In this document: piece by piece, positions 23,496-35,625 of the stretch
Numbering within the stretch: position 1 is the first letter of the stretch
Layout of the letters: each line of letters starts with the position of its first letter
Made by a program: the position numbers and the translations under genes
Notes under the pieces: model-generated
The model's input: only the letters and a program-made list of their open reading frames with translations
The model's database searches: none
What the model was told of the DNA's origin: nothing
Assembly (NCBI GenBank): GCA_034008185.1
Contig: CM067109.1
Location: 37,356,885 to 37,420,884, forward strand
From: Gorsachius magnificus
Lineage: Eukaryota; Chordata; Aves; Pelecaniformes; Ardeidae
Direction: 5' to 3'
DNA length: 64,000 nucleotides

Positions 23496-26400
23496 ACAGT
23501 GAGATAACTGGATGCTTTAGCTAGCTTTCTGCCTAATGGCAATGAAATTTTTGACCATCATGTAGGTAGGTGAGGTCAGGCTGTAGTGTTAATCTCACCT
23601 AGTTACACAGTGGTAGCAAAAAAAATTTACTCATGACTTGTCTCTGTTAGGATCTTAAACTGAGACAGCTAATGTACTTTAGTTATTTGGCTGTAATATA
23701 ACCACCTGGTTTTGGAAGAGAATTGAAAGAAAAATTGTAAAAGCATTATTTTTTTAATATCATTGCAAATTCATTGGTATCATACAGTTCTTAATCTTCA
23801 TATCTGCCAAGTTATGAGATTCAATACATTTAAAGTGCTTTCCAGCTACTGATTCCAACTGTGTATTTCAACTGTGTTCTGACTTCATGTTGATGCAGAA
23901 CAAATGCACAAGAAAGGAACTCCTGACAAGTGTAGGCTATTAGTACAGAGTACGTTGTGGGGCATACCAGTGGAGAGAATTACAAAACATTTTATGTTTT
24001 TTGCAGATATATTTTTCTATATCCCTTATTTAGCACTTTTGTCATGCATTTGAGTCTCAAAAAGTTGAGCTGCAAGGAGTCTCTGTCACATGAAAATTAC
24101 TGTAGGATTTTCCCTGGCTTGATTAATTTGCAGACATATATGTGAAAATGTTTACAATGATTTCACATGGGCTGTTGACTGAACCTTGGGAATAGTCTCT
24201 CCACCAAAACTACATGTCATGAAGATGATACCACATAATCTAGAAAATTATTATATCACCATTCATTGAATGCATGTTAGTCCTAAAAAATTTCTTTCTG
24301 CTACTCACCCATTGCTCCAGCTCAGGCTGGGCCCTGGTCAGCTTGTAATGTTTTCAAAAGACAAATTTTTCATCTTTGGATGCATTGTTGTTAACATATA
24401 TGAAGAAAAAGCTAGACAACAGATAAAATTATTCTGAAATTACTTCAGTCAGCATGTCTAACTGCCATTTTTACTGAGTCTCTAACTTATCAAAACTCTC
24501 ACAGGTCTTTCAAAAATATTGTTATATGTTACAGTAATATAGATGAAAATTCTGTGTGATTTCTGTGTTTTGAAAATATGTGATCAAATAAAAATACATT
24601 TTTTGTTTTTCCATTCCAGACTCTACTTTTTCTGGAAAGTCATGCAACGAAGCCAGGAGGTGCATTGTGAGCTGAATCCTCTTCCCAATGTTCTCTGGAA
24701 AGTGACATCACCTCAAAATTATGCAAATTTCCCCCTCCTCCTTGCTCTCTGCTTCTCAACCACAACTTGCCCAAATCAATCTTCCAACCTCACTTTCATA
24801 TTTTCTCCATCCATTTTTCAAGCTCTTTCTTATATCTGTCTTTCATTTCTGCACTTGCTCAAGACTGCTTCTGTTGCATATTCAAAAATGAGGAACAAAA
24901 AATGCAGACTTCATCTGCTTTCAAACTTTTCTGAAACAGAACAGCCAGGGTTCAGGCAAGGAACAGCAGCTTATTGCTCCAGCAGAGAAGTCTAATGAAC
25001 AGGACTGTAAAAACAGGAGGTTCACTGCACCCACAGATGGAGGCAAAGAAATACTGTTCAATATCTGTATGTCCCCAGCACACTCTGAGAATACAGTACA
25101 AAGAATAGCAGGGCTAAAAAGAAAAGATTAATCTGTCATAAATTTTGCAGATGAATGATGCTTGAAATGATTAATAATATTGATGGAATATAAGACAACT
25201 GGATATATTTTTATGTATTTCTGTATGGTAGTGGAAGTGATCATTCAGGCTTAGCACACACAGCACACTGCATGCTAACCTGAATGACCCAGAATTATTG
25301 CTGCGGACTTGGATAATACGAAACCAACTGCTATGATAAACTGTACATGTAAACTCAAATTTAGCCCAGCTGAAAAATGAAAGTGAATTCCAAAACTGGA
25401 TGGTATGTTTGCACAGGCATGAGCTCCATAAAGCTTGTGTTCGTGTGTATCAACTGCCATCTTCTTTAAAGGGATGAAATTTCAACTGAAGTAGTTTCAA
25501 GGCTGGCACTGTGGGAAAAGGTGTGCTTAAGTAATGGAACAGCCTATGAAAAACTGGTGCCACTTGCAAGAGCTGACAACTGTTCTCAGTTCTTTAAGTG
25601 CTAAAAAGAGAAATCTGTGTAACGACGAGAGGAATCCTGGAAAGCCAGAGGCATGGGCAATGTGCAGGCTTCGTCTGGACTCCAGAAAGCATGAAGACAT
25701 ACAAGTTCAGCATGGCAGCTTGGCAGGCACCCAAGAACTGGAGGTGGAGGGGGCTTGTCCAGGATTGTGTTATCTATGCATCATATATTATTTTTTATGA
25801 TGATAAGCTACTTATGTAGGCTATATGTCTGTAAAGACTTTAATTCCCTTTAATTTGCGTACAGTAGAGCATTAAGTTTATACAGCGTGTACTTGCAGAA
25901 CAGGACTTCACTCTGCCTGGCTTCTCACATTACCACTATACAAGCATATTGCAATTAGTCTTGAATGACTGAAAATACCTTTCAAGAACTCTAGATCTCA
26001 GTAACAAAGTGGGAAATACACCACAATAACTAATAATTAGTTTTCCTAACACTCATTCTGCTAACTTTAATTTCCCACTCCCCGAACAGAGATCAAACAA
26101 GTACCCTTGCACAGAAAATTGCACCAGGTATCACAAGAATGTATACAGGACTGCTCAGCACTTTTTCCATTTGCTCAATCTGTCATACCACAAGAAGTCT
26201 GCAGGTTGTGTATCCCTACTTACATGTTCCTCAAATCTATATAACCTGAAGAAAACCAGTGTGAATGTTAAGGTGGAATAGTAAGTGATACTGCCTTTTG
26301 GTAACGGAAGTGTTCGATATAAGAGCTGGGACTGACTCAGAGGTCGTAAGAAAATGTGGACTGGCATTTCCAAATACAAGAGATATAAAATGTTCCTATA

Positions 26401-26828
26401 TTTATTTTACTCTTAAAATCCTTCTAGGTCCTTATCTGAAGTAAAAAACATTATATCACTTGCAGTTGGAAAGACAGGGGAGGATGGAGAAGAGGGAAGT
26501 TGATGTATACTGTTGGAGACACCTAGTCGTAATTACGACAGGAGAAATTTCAAGTTGTCTAATCTTGTTTGAAGATTCTTTTTTTGACCTTGCTTAGTCT
26601 CTGTGTTAATTCTGTTTATGTTTACTTCTAGCATTAGCCACCTAATCCTCCACTTACACCTGCATCCAGCACTGAAAGACATTAAGTTGTACTTCAACAA
26701 TATGTTGGAATAAGGGCTTCCTACTCTGTTACATCTTGACAGAGAAAAATAATATGACTATTGTCCTCAGTCTAGTGTCAGGGCCTGCTTAAAAATAAAG
26801 GAGTGAGAAAGGTGATAGAAAAATCAAC

Positions 26829-26847
26829 TTTTTTTTTTTTTTTTTTT
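26829..26847 (+). repeat. T19 homopolymer
   Basis: Nineteen consecutive T. No gene-like sequence adjoins it, so it is not evidently the tail of a retrocopy. Confidence 0.9.
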
Positions 26848-29800
26848 AACTGTAGATGCAGATGGAGCAGCTTAGTGTGAAATGAAAGGACATTTGAGAT
26901 AAAGTTCAGTGACATGTGGCCATGCAGGCATGCAACAAAAAGTTCCAAAAAAAAGTAGGAAGTATGGACAACTATTTTTGACTACATGAGATATTTCCTA
27001 GCTCAAAATAGGAAGGTAATTTATATTCTTGTAAATCTCTGCTAGAAATGGTAACATCTTTGGATGCTTTTCAGAAACAGTAGACTAGTCCAGTAACAAA
27101 AGGAGCAGCCAACAAAGTATTCTGTACATCATCAGGTTTTCTTCAGACATAAATCATGCATCCCATCAACATTCTACAATTTTACTCTAGGTGTAAATGG
27201 TTTTGTGATTCTGATGAATTTGGGTTTAGTGATCATCAGTGATCCTTGACCAACTCACAAACACAAGCACGATCACTTACTCTGTGGTTATTCTGCACAC
27301 CATACATATATGTGGATTTGTCACAATTAATTTGTTTCACAGTATCAAACCTTAAACGAATGTTTACGCTACATGTTTTGTCAGCTCTCAGAATTTGGTG
27401 GACTGTAAAGATTCATGACAGTGAAATGTAAACTATAGAAAATACATTCACAGCCTTAGAGAAAAAACAGTGGTGAAATGCCTTAAAAGAAGATTGTGTC
27501 TGAATCAGTGAATGCTTGCACAGTTGACAGTTGAGGCAACAGACCCTCAAAAGGCTGGCTTACTCCCAAGAGCAGGAAACATCCCTCCCTGGTGCTCTGC
27601 ATGCAACTTCAACCTGATCTACAGGAAACATGATGCTTCCAGTCGATCTCTATTCTCAGCGTTTGCCATGAAAAATCTATTCTTGCTAAACTGTGCAACT
27701 CTTTAAGGCATGCACAGAAAGCACTACATATAGGCCAGGTGCTTCTTGGGTTGAAATCAGTGTACATCCTAAGGGAGCAATTCAGCTGCCCACACATGGT
27801 TTCTAGTACCATTTAAAAATTGCTAGTCTACTCCATGTGGACTTGTGCTGCTACTCCAGACAGATGGGGGGTTCCTGGTAGTCCTGTGTCATACTATATT
27901 ACCCTCCAGATGTGTTAGATACCTGAAGGCATCTAGATTGGCACTAAATGCCTATGTTTTGTTTAGGCACATGAATGGCTCTGAAATAACGGGAAAGCAG
28001 AATGTTTCCAAAGAGCTTTTTCCATTTTGAAATGCAGTGTCCCTGGCAAAGAAAAACAGTCAGCCTCCCTCCTCGTATAACTTCATCTCTTTCCCCCTTG
28101 AATTGTAAAAACTTTGGAAATGGAAAAACTAAGTAAACCAGGGAGGAAGTTATTGCTATGACACAGACACAAACCAATATACAAATACAGTATGAGGAAA
28201 CAGGAATTCTGCTGCTTTAAGTGCTCTTAGTAAGACCTTAGGGAAGTTCTGCAAAAAGGCTGTAGAACTGCTGTACAAAAACCTTGAATTATGTGAACCA
28301 AATTCAGGAAGTATCTTGTACTAAAATATATATCTGAAGTTCAGCTGCATTTTACTGCATAGTTGAAAAGGAGGAAGAACAACAAAATAAAGCACTGGGC
28401 ACTCTCATGAAAATATAAAGGAGAAACACCAGATTGTACAAACACTGGGGATCAGACTTCAGATACACTTCAGACAATCACTTGGGGTATGAAGAAAGTC
28501 TGGACACTCACGTCTCATGGTAATATTGGGGGATTAAATGGACAAAATCTTCCACATCACTTTAACAGCAGGAAGCCAATAGCTAGGCACTCTTCTTCAC
28601 TTACGGGGAGCTGTCAAAGGGATGGACATGGGAGGCTGCATCCTGGGAAACTGCTGCATATAGTTGAGAGAATTTGCCAGCTTTTCAGCTCTCCTGAGTG
28701 TAGTCAGCTCAGTGCTTTTTATTTTAGAAGGGTAAAAAGCTAAAAGGTGGAGAAATAAGTTCAACAGAAAAAATTAGGCAGATGGAGTTATCTCTGCCTC
28801 CTAAAGCAGAGGTTGCTGAGAAACTGTTTGGGGTGGGGATAAGAAGACATCTGGGTTTTCATCCAAAGAACACTCTATATAAAATGTTTGAACATGTGGT
28901 CATATCATAAAGGTATAGATTTCAGGACATGTATTTTTAATGTATTTTTAGCAAAACAAGGCAAATAACAGAGTTCTGACAGGTAAAAATGGAGAAGCCA
29001 TACATATCAATGATTTTAAGGCACAGTTCCTTTTTAAGAGCAACACAAAAGCTGCTACTACAGACTTTTTACAGAATCATGTGTCTACAAGACAAAATCT
29101 TTAGACAAAGGGCTATGTAACTATAGACAGCTAGACAAAAAGATTAAAATGAGTAGTGCATCATTCACGCATGGAAAACGCTTTACCCTGAAGTATATTG
29201 AACAGCTAGATGATAGAATTGCAGAAAACTAGGATTGGACATGCTAACTTGAATGAAAAGGAAAAAAAAAAGGGAAATAAATTTATGAGAAGTATCAAAA
29301 GAAACAGAAGTGAATGTATGGAAAATGTAAAGATATTTAAGCTAAAAAGTAAAAAGACTGACTAAAAATGCCAGGAATGGGAATTGAGAAGAAAACAAAG
29401 AATTGTCTATTCCTATTCTGAAGGCTGCACTAGTAGTTTTTACTGAAGATACAGAAAAGGACCAGTCCATAGTTATGGACTGGGCATAAACACATGAAGA
29501 TCGTTCTACCCAAAAACAAACCCCAAAATCTTCACAGAGGAAGTTTAAAAAAAAACACAGCCAAAACCTGCTTCAAGATGTAGGTAAAAAACTAAAAACG
29601 CTGGTATGTCCAAAAGTGTCGGAGACTGGTACTGAACTATGTCAATTTGTGTCAGCATTACAATGTCACATAATCTTGTCCCCTTCATTAGCTCCTTAGA
29701 GCCATTTTCTGGCTTCTGAAGTTCCACTAGCAGGTTAAATCTGCAGTAATTGAATGCTGCTACTCTTATATTATGGAGAAAAGTCCTGACCTCAGTGGCT

Positions 29801-30755
29801 TCAAAATTTTAGTCAGAGCTTTGGCAAGGAAATAACCATAACAGTGACACATGAAGAGATGTCACAGGTGCATACCATCTAAATAATATGAGACAGATAA
29901 AGACAAAAGTGAAGTGCCGTGATAACAAGATTTCAGGATGCAGAGATGACTAGCAAGTTAACAAATGATGTGCAAGCAGTACATCAAAAGACAGTTTTAC
30001 AGGGGATAATTAAGAAAACTATCACAGGAAAAAAGCACAAAGGTGCTTGCTTCTATGTAACTACCAACTGCTGGTGAAAGTATGAAAAGGAACAATTGAA
30101 GGATAACTGGTGATTTCCCATGAAAAGTTTTGAAACCAAAGACCAAACTCCTCATGTTGAACAAAGAAGAGAGCAGAAAATAATGGGCAGGAAAACATCC
30201 TCTGTAGCTGCATTCAAGATGGACACTTATGGGTAAAGACAGCATTTGTCAAGAGTAATGAAAAGGAAGCTGGAATAATTTATCTAGGGCTGTAAAGAGT
30301 CTGAGATTTTCACATTCACATGCACCATGGAAGTGAGAACTTAATGATATTTCTAAGAAGAAAATAATTGTTTGGAATACTCTGCCTGAGTGATAAATTG
30401 CTATACAGAAGCACCAAGAAAGAAAAACTAGACAACAGGAATGAATGAGAGATCTATTTATGTCATGCTGAGCCTGAGGTGAGCACAAGTTACTATTGTG
30501 GAAACATCAAAAAGAACTGCCTGAGGTTTTGGTTTGAAGGCAAAGAGGCAGGCTGTGAATGGAGAGAGAGGACAGTTGGTACAGAGATGGTGGCTCTGTG
30601 CATCAGGTGAGATGAGGAAGGAAAACTAAAGGGTGGCAGTGAAGACTTTGTGGAAGAAGAATAAAGTGATGATGAAGACCAGTAAAACACTCATTCATAC
30701 TACAGAGGTAGACAAACATGGAAAGGGCAGAAGGAGGAAAGCACAGGACTGGCAG

Positions 30756-30787
30756 ATAGAATCATAGAATCATAGAATCATAGAATC
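30756..30787 (-). repeat. CR1 3'-terminal 8-bp microsatellite
   Basis: Four perfect copies of ATAGAATC on the plus strand, equal to GATTCTAT repeats on the element strand. They mark the end where reverse transcription starts and fix the orientation and 3' boundary of the large CR1. Confidence 0.95.
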
Positions 30788-30854
30788 ACCTCGGTTGGAA
30801 AAGACCTTTAAGATCATCGAGTCCAACCGTTAACCTAGCACTGCCATCCCACCA

Positions 30855-33647
30855 CTAAACCATGTCCCTAAGCACCTCATCTATCCTTCTTTTAAATACC
30901 TCCAGGGATGAGGACTCCACCACCTCCCTGGGCAGCCCATTCCAGAGCCTGACAACCCTCTCGGTGAAGAAGTTTTTCCTAATGTCTAGCCTAAACCTGC
31001 CCTGGCGCAGCTTCAAGCCATTCCCCCTCGTCCTATCATCTGTTACCAGGGAGAAGAGGCCGACCCCCACCTCACTACAGCCTCCTTTCAGGTAGTTGTA
31101 GAGGGCGATCAGGTCTCCCCTCAGCCTCCTCTTCTCCAGACTAAGCAACCCCAGTTCCCTCAGCCGCTCCTCATATGACTTGTGTTCCAGACCCCTCACC
31201 AGCTTGGTGGCTCTCCTCTGGACCTGTTCCAGCAAGGCAACATCTTTCTTGCAGTGAGGGGCCCAAAACTGAACACAGTATTCGAGGTGCGGCCTCACCA
31301 GCACCAAGTACAGGGGCACGATCACTTCCCTACTCCTGCTGGCCACACTATTCCTGATACAAGCCAGGATGCCATTGGCCTTCTTGGCCACCTGGGCACA
31401 CTGCTGGCTCATATTCAGCCGGCTGTCAATCAGTACCCCCAGGTCTTTTTCCACCAGGCAGCTTTCCAGCCACTCTTCCCCAAGCCTGTAGTGCTGCATG
31501 GGGTTGTTGTGACCGAAGTGCAGGACCCGGCACTTGGCCTTGTTGAACCTCATACAATTGGCCTTGGCCCATCGATCCAGCCTGTCCAGGTCCCTTTGCA
31601 GAGCCCTCCTCCCCTCCAGCAGATCAACACTACCACCCAGTTTGGTGTCATCTGCAAATTTACTGAGGGCACACTCAATCCCCTCATCCAGGTCATTGAT
31701 AAAGATATCAAACAAGACCGGCCCTAAAACTGAGCCCTGGGGGACACCGCTTGTGGCCGGCCGCCAACTGGATTTAGCTCCATTCACCACGACTCTCTGG
31801 GCTCGGCCACCCAGCCAGTTTTTAACCCAGCGAAGAGTATATCCATCTAGGCCATGAACTGCCAGCTTCTCCACGAGAATGCTATGGGAGACTGTGTCGA
31901 AGGCTTTGCTGAAGTCCAGGTAGACAACTTCCACAGCCTTTCCCTCATCTACCAGGCGGGTCACCTGGTCATAGAAGGAAATCAGGTTGGTTAGGCAAGA
32001 CTTGCCTTTTGTGAACCCATGCTGACTGGGCCTGATCCCCTGATTGTCCTCCATGTGCCTGGTGAGCACACTCAAGATAAACCGCTCCATAATTTTCCCC
32101 GGTACCGAGGTTAGGCTGACTGGTCTGTAGTTCCCCGGATCCTCCTTCCGTCCCTTCTTGAAGATAGGCGTCACATTTGCCAACCTCCAGTCATCCGGGA
32201 CCTCCCCTGTTCTCCAGGACTGCTGATAAATGATAGAGAGTGGCTTGGCAAGCTCCTCTGCCAGCTCCTTCAGCGCTCTTGGGTGGATCCCATCCGGCCC
32301 CATAGACTTGTGGATGTCCAGGTGGCATAGCAGGTCAAAGACTGCTTCCTCCTGGATTATGGGGGGTTCATTCCACTCTCTGTCCCCATCTTCCAGCTCA
32401 GGAGGCTGGGTACCCTGGGGATAACTTGTCGGGCCATTAAATACTGAGGCAAAGAAGGCGTTGAGTATCTCAGCCTTTTCCTCATCTTTAGTGGCAATGT
32501 TCCCCCTTGCATCCACTAGTGGATGGAAGTTCTCCCTGGCTCTCTTTTTGCTGTTAACATATTTATAAAAACTTTTCTTATTATCCCTTACAACAGTGGC
32601 CAGGTTAAATTCCAGCTGGGCTTTTGCCTTTCTAATCTCCTCTCTGCATAACCTGACAAGATCCCTGTACTCTTCTTGGGTTGCCTGCCCCTTCTTCCAG
32701 AGCTGGTAAGCTCTCCTTTTTTCCCTTAGTCGCACTAGTAGTCCTCTGTCCAGCCAGGCCGGTCGTCTTCCCCGCCGATTCGTCTTACGGCACATGGGGA
32801 CAGCCTGGTCCTGTGCCTTTAAGACTTCTTCCTTGAAAAACACCCAGCCTTCCTGGACCCCTTTTCCCTTCAGGACTATCTCCCAAGGGACTCTCCCAAC
32901 CAGCGTTCTGAGCAGGTCAAAGTCTGCCCTCCGGAAATCCATGGTGGTGGTCTTGCTGACCCCCTTCCTTACCTCACCAAAGATTGAAAACTCTACCATT
33001 TCATGATCATTAAGGCCTAGATGATTTCCAACCACCACCTCTCCCACCAGTCCTTCTCTGTTAGTGAACAGGAGGTCAAACAGGGCACTTCCCCTGGTAG
33101 GCTCACTTACCAGCTGTGTCAGGAAGTTATCTTCCACACACTGCAGGAACCTTCTGGACTGCTTCCTTTCTGCTGTATTGTATTTCCAGCAGATGTCTGG
33201 GAAGTTGAAGTCCCCCATAAGAACAAGAGCTCGTGACTGAGAGACTCCTGCCAGCCACTTGTAGAATTCTTTGTCAACGTCCTCATCCTGGTCGGGTGGT
33301 CTGTAACAGACTCCCAACAGGATATCTTTCTTGTTGGCCGTTCCCCTCATCCTCACCCATAAGCATTCTGCCACACCACAAGCGTCAAGCTCTGTACAAT
33401 CTAAACACTCCCTAACATACAGAGCCACCCCACCGCCTCTCCTTCCTTGCCTGTCCCTTCTGAAGAGTTTGTAGCCATCCATCGCAGCACTCCAGTCATG
33501 GGAGGCATCCCACCACGTTTCTGTGATGGCGACTACATCATAACCGTCCTGCCTTACAATGGCTTCCAGCTCCTCCCGTTTGTTGCCCACGCTGCATGCA
33601 TTAGTGTAGATGCACTTGAGCTGGGCTGTCGGTTTCACCCCCAGCAA
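30855..33647 (-). CDS. CR1 ORF2: apurinic-type endonuclease plus reverse transcriptase, intact
   Basis: This protein nicks target DNA and copies the CR1 RNA into it (target-primed reverse transcription) in the nucleus. Residues 10-225 form the endonuclease. Visible catalytic residues are N16 (YTNACS), E43 (ITETWW), D146 and N148 (MGDFN), and D214-H215 (NDHEMVEF, replacing the usual SDH). The reverse transcriptase spans about residues 470-740, with [11 protein letters not shown] at 545-555, [13 protein letters not shown] with D578, GVPQGS at 634-639 and FADD with D666-D667. The conserved CR1 C-terminal region ends in EVLRDMV. There is no stop or frameshift in 930 codons. The listed start is a TTG. 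The same frame stays open upstream through the end of ORF1 (about 25 codons, including [12 protein letters not shown]), so the real start is uncertain and may lie in the ORF1-ORF2 overlap. Every key residue I can check is present. Activity is inferred, not shown. Confidence 0.95.
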   Translation of the reverse strand: MLGVKPTAQLKCIYTNACSVGNKREELEAIVRQDGYDVVAITETWWDASHDWSAAMDGYKLFRRDRQGRRGGGVALYVRECLDCTELDACGVAECLWVRMRGTANKKDILLGVCYRPPDQDEDVDKEFYKWLAGVSQSRALVLMGDFNFPDICWKYNTAERKQSRRFLQCVEDNFLTQLVSEPTRGSALFDLLFTNREGLVGEVVVGNHLGLNDHEMVEFSIFGEVRKGVSKTTTMDFRRADFDLLRTLVGRVPWEIVLKGKGVQEGWVFFKEEVLKAQDQAVPMCRKTNRRGRRPAWLDRGLLVRLREKRRAYQLWKKGQATQEEYRDLVRLCREEIRKAKAQLEFNLATVVRDNKKSFYKYVNSKKRARENFHPLVDARGNIATKDEEKAEILNAFFASVFNGPTSYPQGTQPPELEDGDREWNEPPIIQEEAVFDLLCHLDIHKSMGPDGIHPRALKELAEELAKPLSIIYQQSWRTGEVPDDWRLANVTPIFKKGRKEDPGNYRPVSLTSVPGKIMERFILSVLTRHMEDNQGIRPSQHGFTKGKSCLTNLISFYDQVTRLVDEGKAVEVVYLDFSKAFDTVSHSILVEKLAVHGLDGYTLRWVKNWLGGRAQRVVVNGAKSSWRPATSGVPQGSVLGPVLFDIFINDLDEGIECALSKFADDTKLGGSVDLLEGRRALQRDLDRLDRWAKANCMRFNKAKCRVLHFGHNNPMQHYRLGEEWLESCLVEKDLGVLIDSRLNMSQQCAQVAKKANGILACIRNSVASRSREVIVPLYLVLVRPHLEYCVQFWAPHCKKDVALLEQVQRRATKLVRGLEHKSYEERLRELGLLSLEKRRLRGDLIALYNYLKGGCSEVGVGLFSLVTDDRTRGNGLKLRQGRFRLDIRKNFFTERVVRLWNGLPREVVESSSLEVFKRRIDEVLRDMV

Positions 33648-33709
33648 TGGGGTGACGCCCCCAGGCTCCTCTCTAGTGAGCCTGTTTATATCCCCTCCCC
33701 CCTTCAGGC

Positions 33710-34376
33710 CTAGTTTAAAGCCCTCTCTACAAGCCCCGCCAGTTCATGAGCGAGGATCCTATTTCCCTTCCGAGAGAGCTGGGCACCATCTGTTCTCGAC
33801 AGGCCCGGTGCCATGAAAACCTCACCATGGTCAAAGAAGCCCAAGCCCTTCCGATGGCACCAACCTTTGAGCCACACGTTAACCGCTCTAGCTTTCCTAT
33901 TCCTTTCCGTGTTCCCTCCTGACACTAATGGGATCGAGCACTACCTGCGCTCCTGATCCTTCAACCATTTTCCCTAGTGCCCTGAAGTCCCTTTTGATCA
34001 ATTTGGGGCTTCTCTCTGGCAATTCATCACTGCCTGCCTGTATAATCAAGAGCAGATAGTAGTCAGAGGGCCGTACCAGACCAGGGAGTCTCTTGGCAAT
34101 GTCCCTGATCCGGGCCCCAGGGAGGCAGCAGACTTCCCTATGGGATGGGTCCGGGCGGCATATCGGGCCCTCCGTTCCCTTCAGAAGGGAATCGCCCACA
34201 ACAATTACCCTTCTTTTTTTCTTTGTATAGTCAGTCTTGATAGGTAGGGGTGACCGTCTCTCCCTAGCCAACCCCCTGGTTGGGCCTTCATCCCCATCTT
34301 CAGTTGCCTGGCCCTCAAATTCCAGAGCCCCATAGCTGTTATGCAAGGGCAGCTGGGAAAATACTTGACATGTCAA
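33710..34376 (-). pseudogene. CR1 ORF1 C-terminal part with SGNH-esterase-like domain, frameshifted
   Basis: CR1 ORF1 encodes an RNA-binding protein whose C-terminal half resembles SGNH (GDSL) esterases. The first segment (34376-33897) contains VVGDSLLKGTE, the serine block, and then QAGSDELPERS where the family normally has a G-x-N-D block. It runs out of frame at a stop near 33897. A second segment in another frame (33925-33710) continues with NVWLKGW, GFFDHG, TDGAQLSRKG and [11 protein letters not shown], the usual ORF1 end. The two overlap by about 29 bp, so one small indel near 33900-33925 separates them. In the final block the expected His of D-G-x-H is Gln (DGAQ). The N-terminal half is missing because of the 5' truncation at about 34368. 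This ORF1 is therefore not expected to be functional. Confidence 0.88.
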
Positions 34377-35600
34377 GGAAAAAAGATAAAAACATTGCTT
34401 CTGGGATTTAAGACAAGAAAAAATATGAAGAAGAATACATAGCAGGTAAGGGAATAACTACAGATGGTAGGGATTTAGAAATGAGGAGAGAAGGAAAATC
34501 AGATAAAGCATCCATGTTTGCTGGGTGTTTAAAAGATGCTTAACATAGAAGCATCTGTAGTTCATTTTACACTGTGAATTGAAAGAAACAGAGGAAAAAG
34601 CTGAAGAGGACACCAAGGGAAAGATGAAACAGTAAAAACATAGCTGATGAAAGATAATGGAACCAGCATGAAAGAGGGTTAGATGCTAAAACAGGCAAGG
34701 AGCAGCTTGAAGCAAGAAATCTTTAGGAGGAAAGTGGTAAAAATGAAATAAGCACAATAAGTGCTATATGTTATATTACTCTGCATTCCTAAGTTATTCA
34801 AAAACATGTAGTATGCAAAACCAAAGAGGAACAATGGGATTCGGGTTATTCTGGGGGCAAGAAGTTGGTCAGAGTTGCCTGCTCAACTGGTATTACTCCA
34901 AACTGCTGTCATCTGTAATGATGAGCATAAATGAAAGACCTTGCCCTTGTATTGAACAGCCAGATTAGAACTGTTTGTGTGATCCATACAAATGGCAATC
35001 CCTTAAAGCCTCTCTGCTATGCTATATATCATCAATTAATCTTTTCATTTTTCATTCATTATTGTATCACCATAAGCACTTGTGTCACTATGAGGATCTG
35101 CCATATGGTGTGGCTTTGGCACCAGCTGTTTTTCCGGTTATTAATAGATAAGGATCTAAAAAGTCTTCCAGTAAGACTTGTATAGATGATTTAATAGCTG
35201 CTGAAGAAGGGCTAACAAACTCATTCAAAATTTGACGTAGTTCTAAAATATATGGATGAGTATGAAAAGATCATTTAAAGGAGTTTTTTTAGAAAACTGA
35301 TGAATATTATTGTTAGATCTGCAAAAATGTAAGCAACCCACTTGTGTCTACCCTTTGTGAGGCTCTAAGAAAACCTAAAAAAGGTACAAGACAAAAGGCT
35401 GAGAGAGGCGGTTCTAACTATGTGTTGGGACATATTGCTAATCATGAACAACAGAATTAAATGATCCAAAGGGAGGACTGAAAAGAACATTTTATGGATC
35501 ACTGTCCTGCTACATGTGATAGCTCAATGCTATGCCATTAGTAAACTTTAAATACAGAGTTCAGGCCAAATTCCAGAGTCCCTTCTTCACCTCTTTTATT

Positions 35601-35625
35601 AGTGTGTGTGTGTATGTGCGTGTGA
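35601..35625 (+). repeat. (GT)n microsatellite, interrupted
   Basis: AGTGTGTGTGTGTATGTGCG followed by TGTGAG; a short imperfect GT repeat. Confidence 0.85.

Larger units (their letters stand above)
16570..30755. other. Unique AT-rich DNA, no recognised genes
   Basis: About 14 kb with no transposon that I recognise. It holds two T19 tracts, a candidate non-coding exon at 17572 and a slightly GC-richer patch at 19.2-19.9 kb that shows overlapping chance open frames on both strands. From about 28.3 kb to the CR1 at 30.76 kb the plus strand is notably purine-rich. Confidence 0.6.
30756..34368 (-). mobile_element. Near-full-length CR1 non-LTR retrotransposon (5'-truncated)
   Basis: A chicken-repeat-1 LINE about 3.6 kb long, read on the minus strand. 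Its 3' end lies at 30756-30787 as four copies of an 8-bp unit (ATAGAATC on the plus strand), the hallmark CR1 tail. A 3' UTR of about 70 bp separates this tail from the ORF2 stop at 30855. ORF2 spans 33647-30855 and is open throughout. Upstream lies the C-terminal part of ORF1 (34376-33710) in two frames. CR1 similarity stops near 34368, inside ORF1, so the copy is 5' truncated; full elements are about 4.5 kb. No target duplication is visible, as usual for CR1. The 3' UTR matches the short plus-strand copy at 41.8 kb, so the two probably belong to the same subfamily. The intact 930-codon frame suggests a fairly young insertion. Confidence 0.97.

Noticed and set aside
23477..23499. T19 tract ending in ACAG as a retrocopy tail or splice acceptor
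   Set aside because: No gene-like sequence adjoins it on either strand and no open segment with a donor follows.
24543..24995. 150-codon open frame on the plus strand, with a good acceptor-like tract near 24620
   Set aside because: The composition is Cys/Phe/Ser-rich and irregular. No strong donor follows; only a weak CATT/GTGAGC is present. Frames of this length are expected by chance in 64 kb of AT-rich DNA.
26155..26379. Minus-strand open frame with a TTTTCTTCAG acceptor and a CAT/GTAAGT donor
   Set aside because: The acceptor and donor leave only about 22 bp between them, and no good alternative acceptor makes a longer exon. A micro-exon cannot be supported from sequence alone.
31182..33816. 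Many plus-strand open frames across the large CR1
   Set aside because: They are antisense shadows of CR1 ORF2, which has the real domains and motifs on the minus strand.
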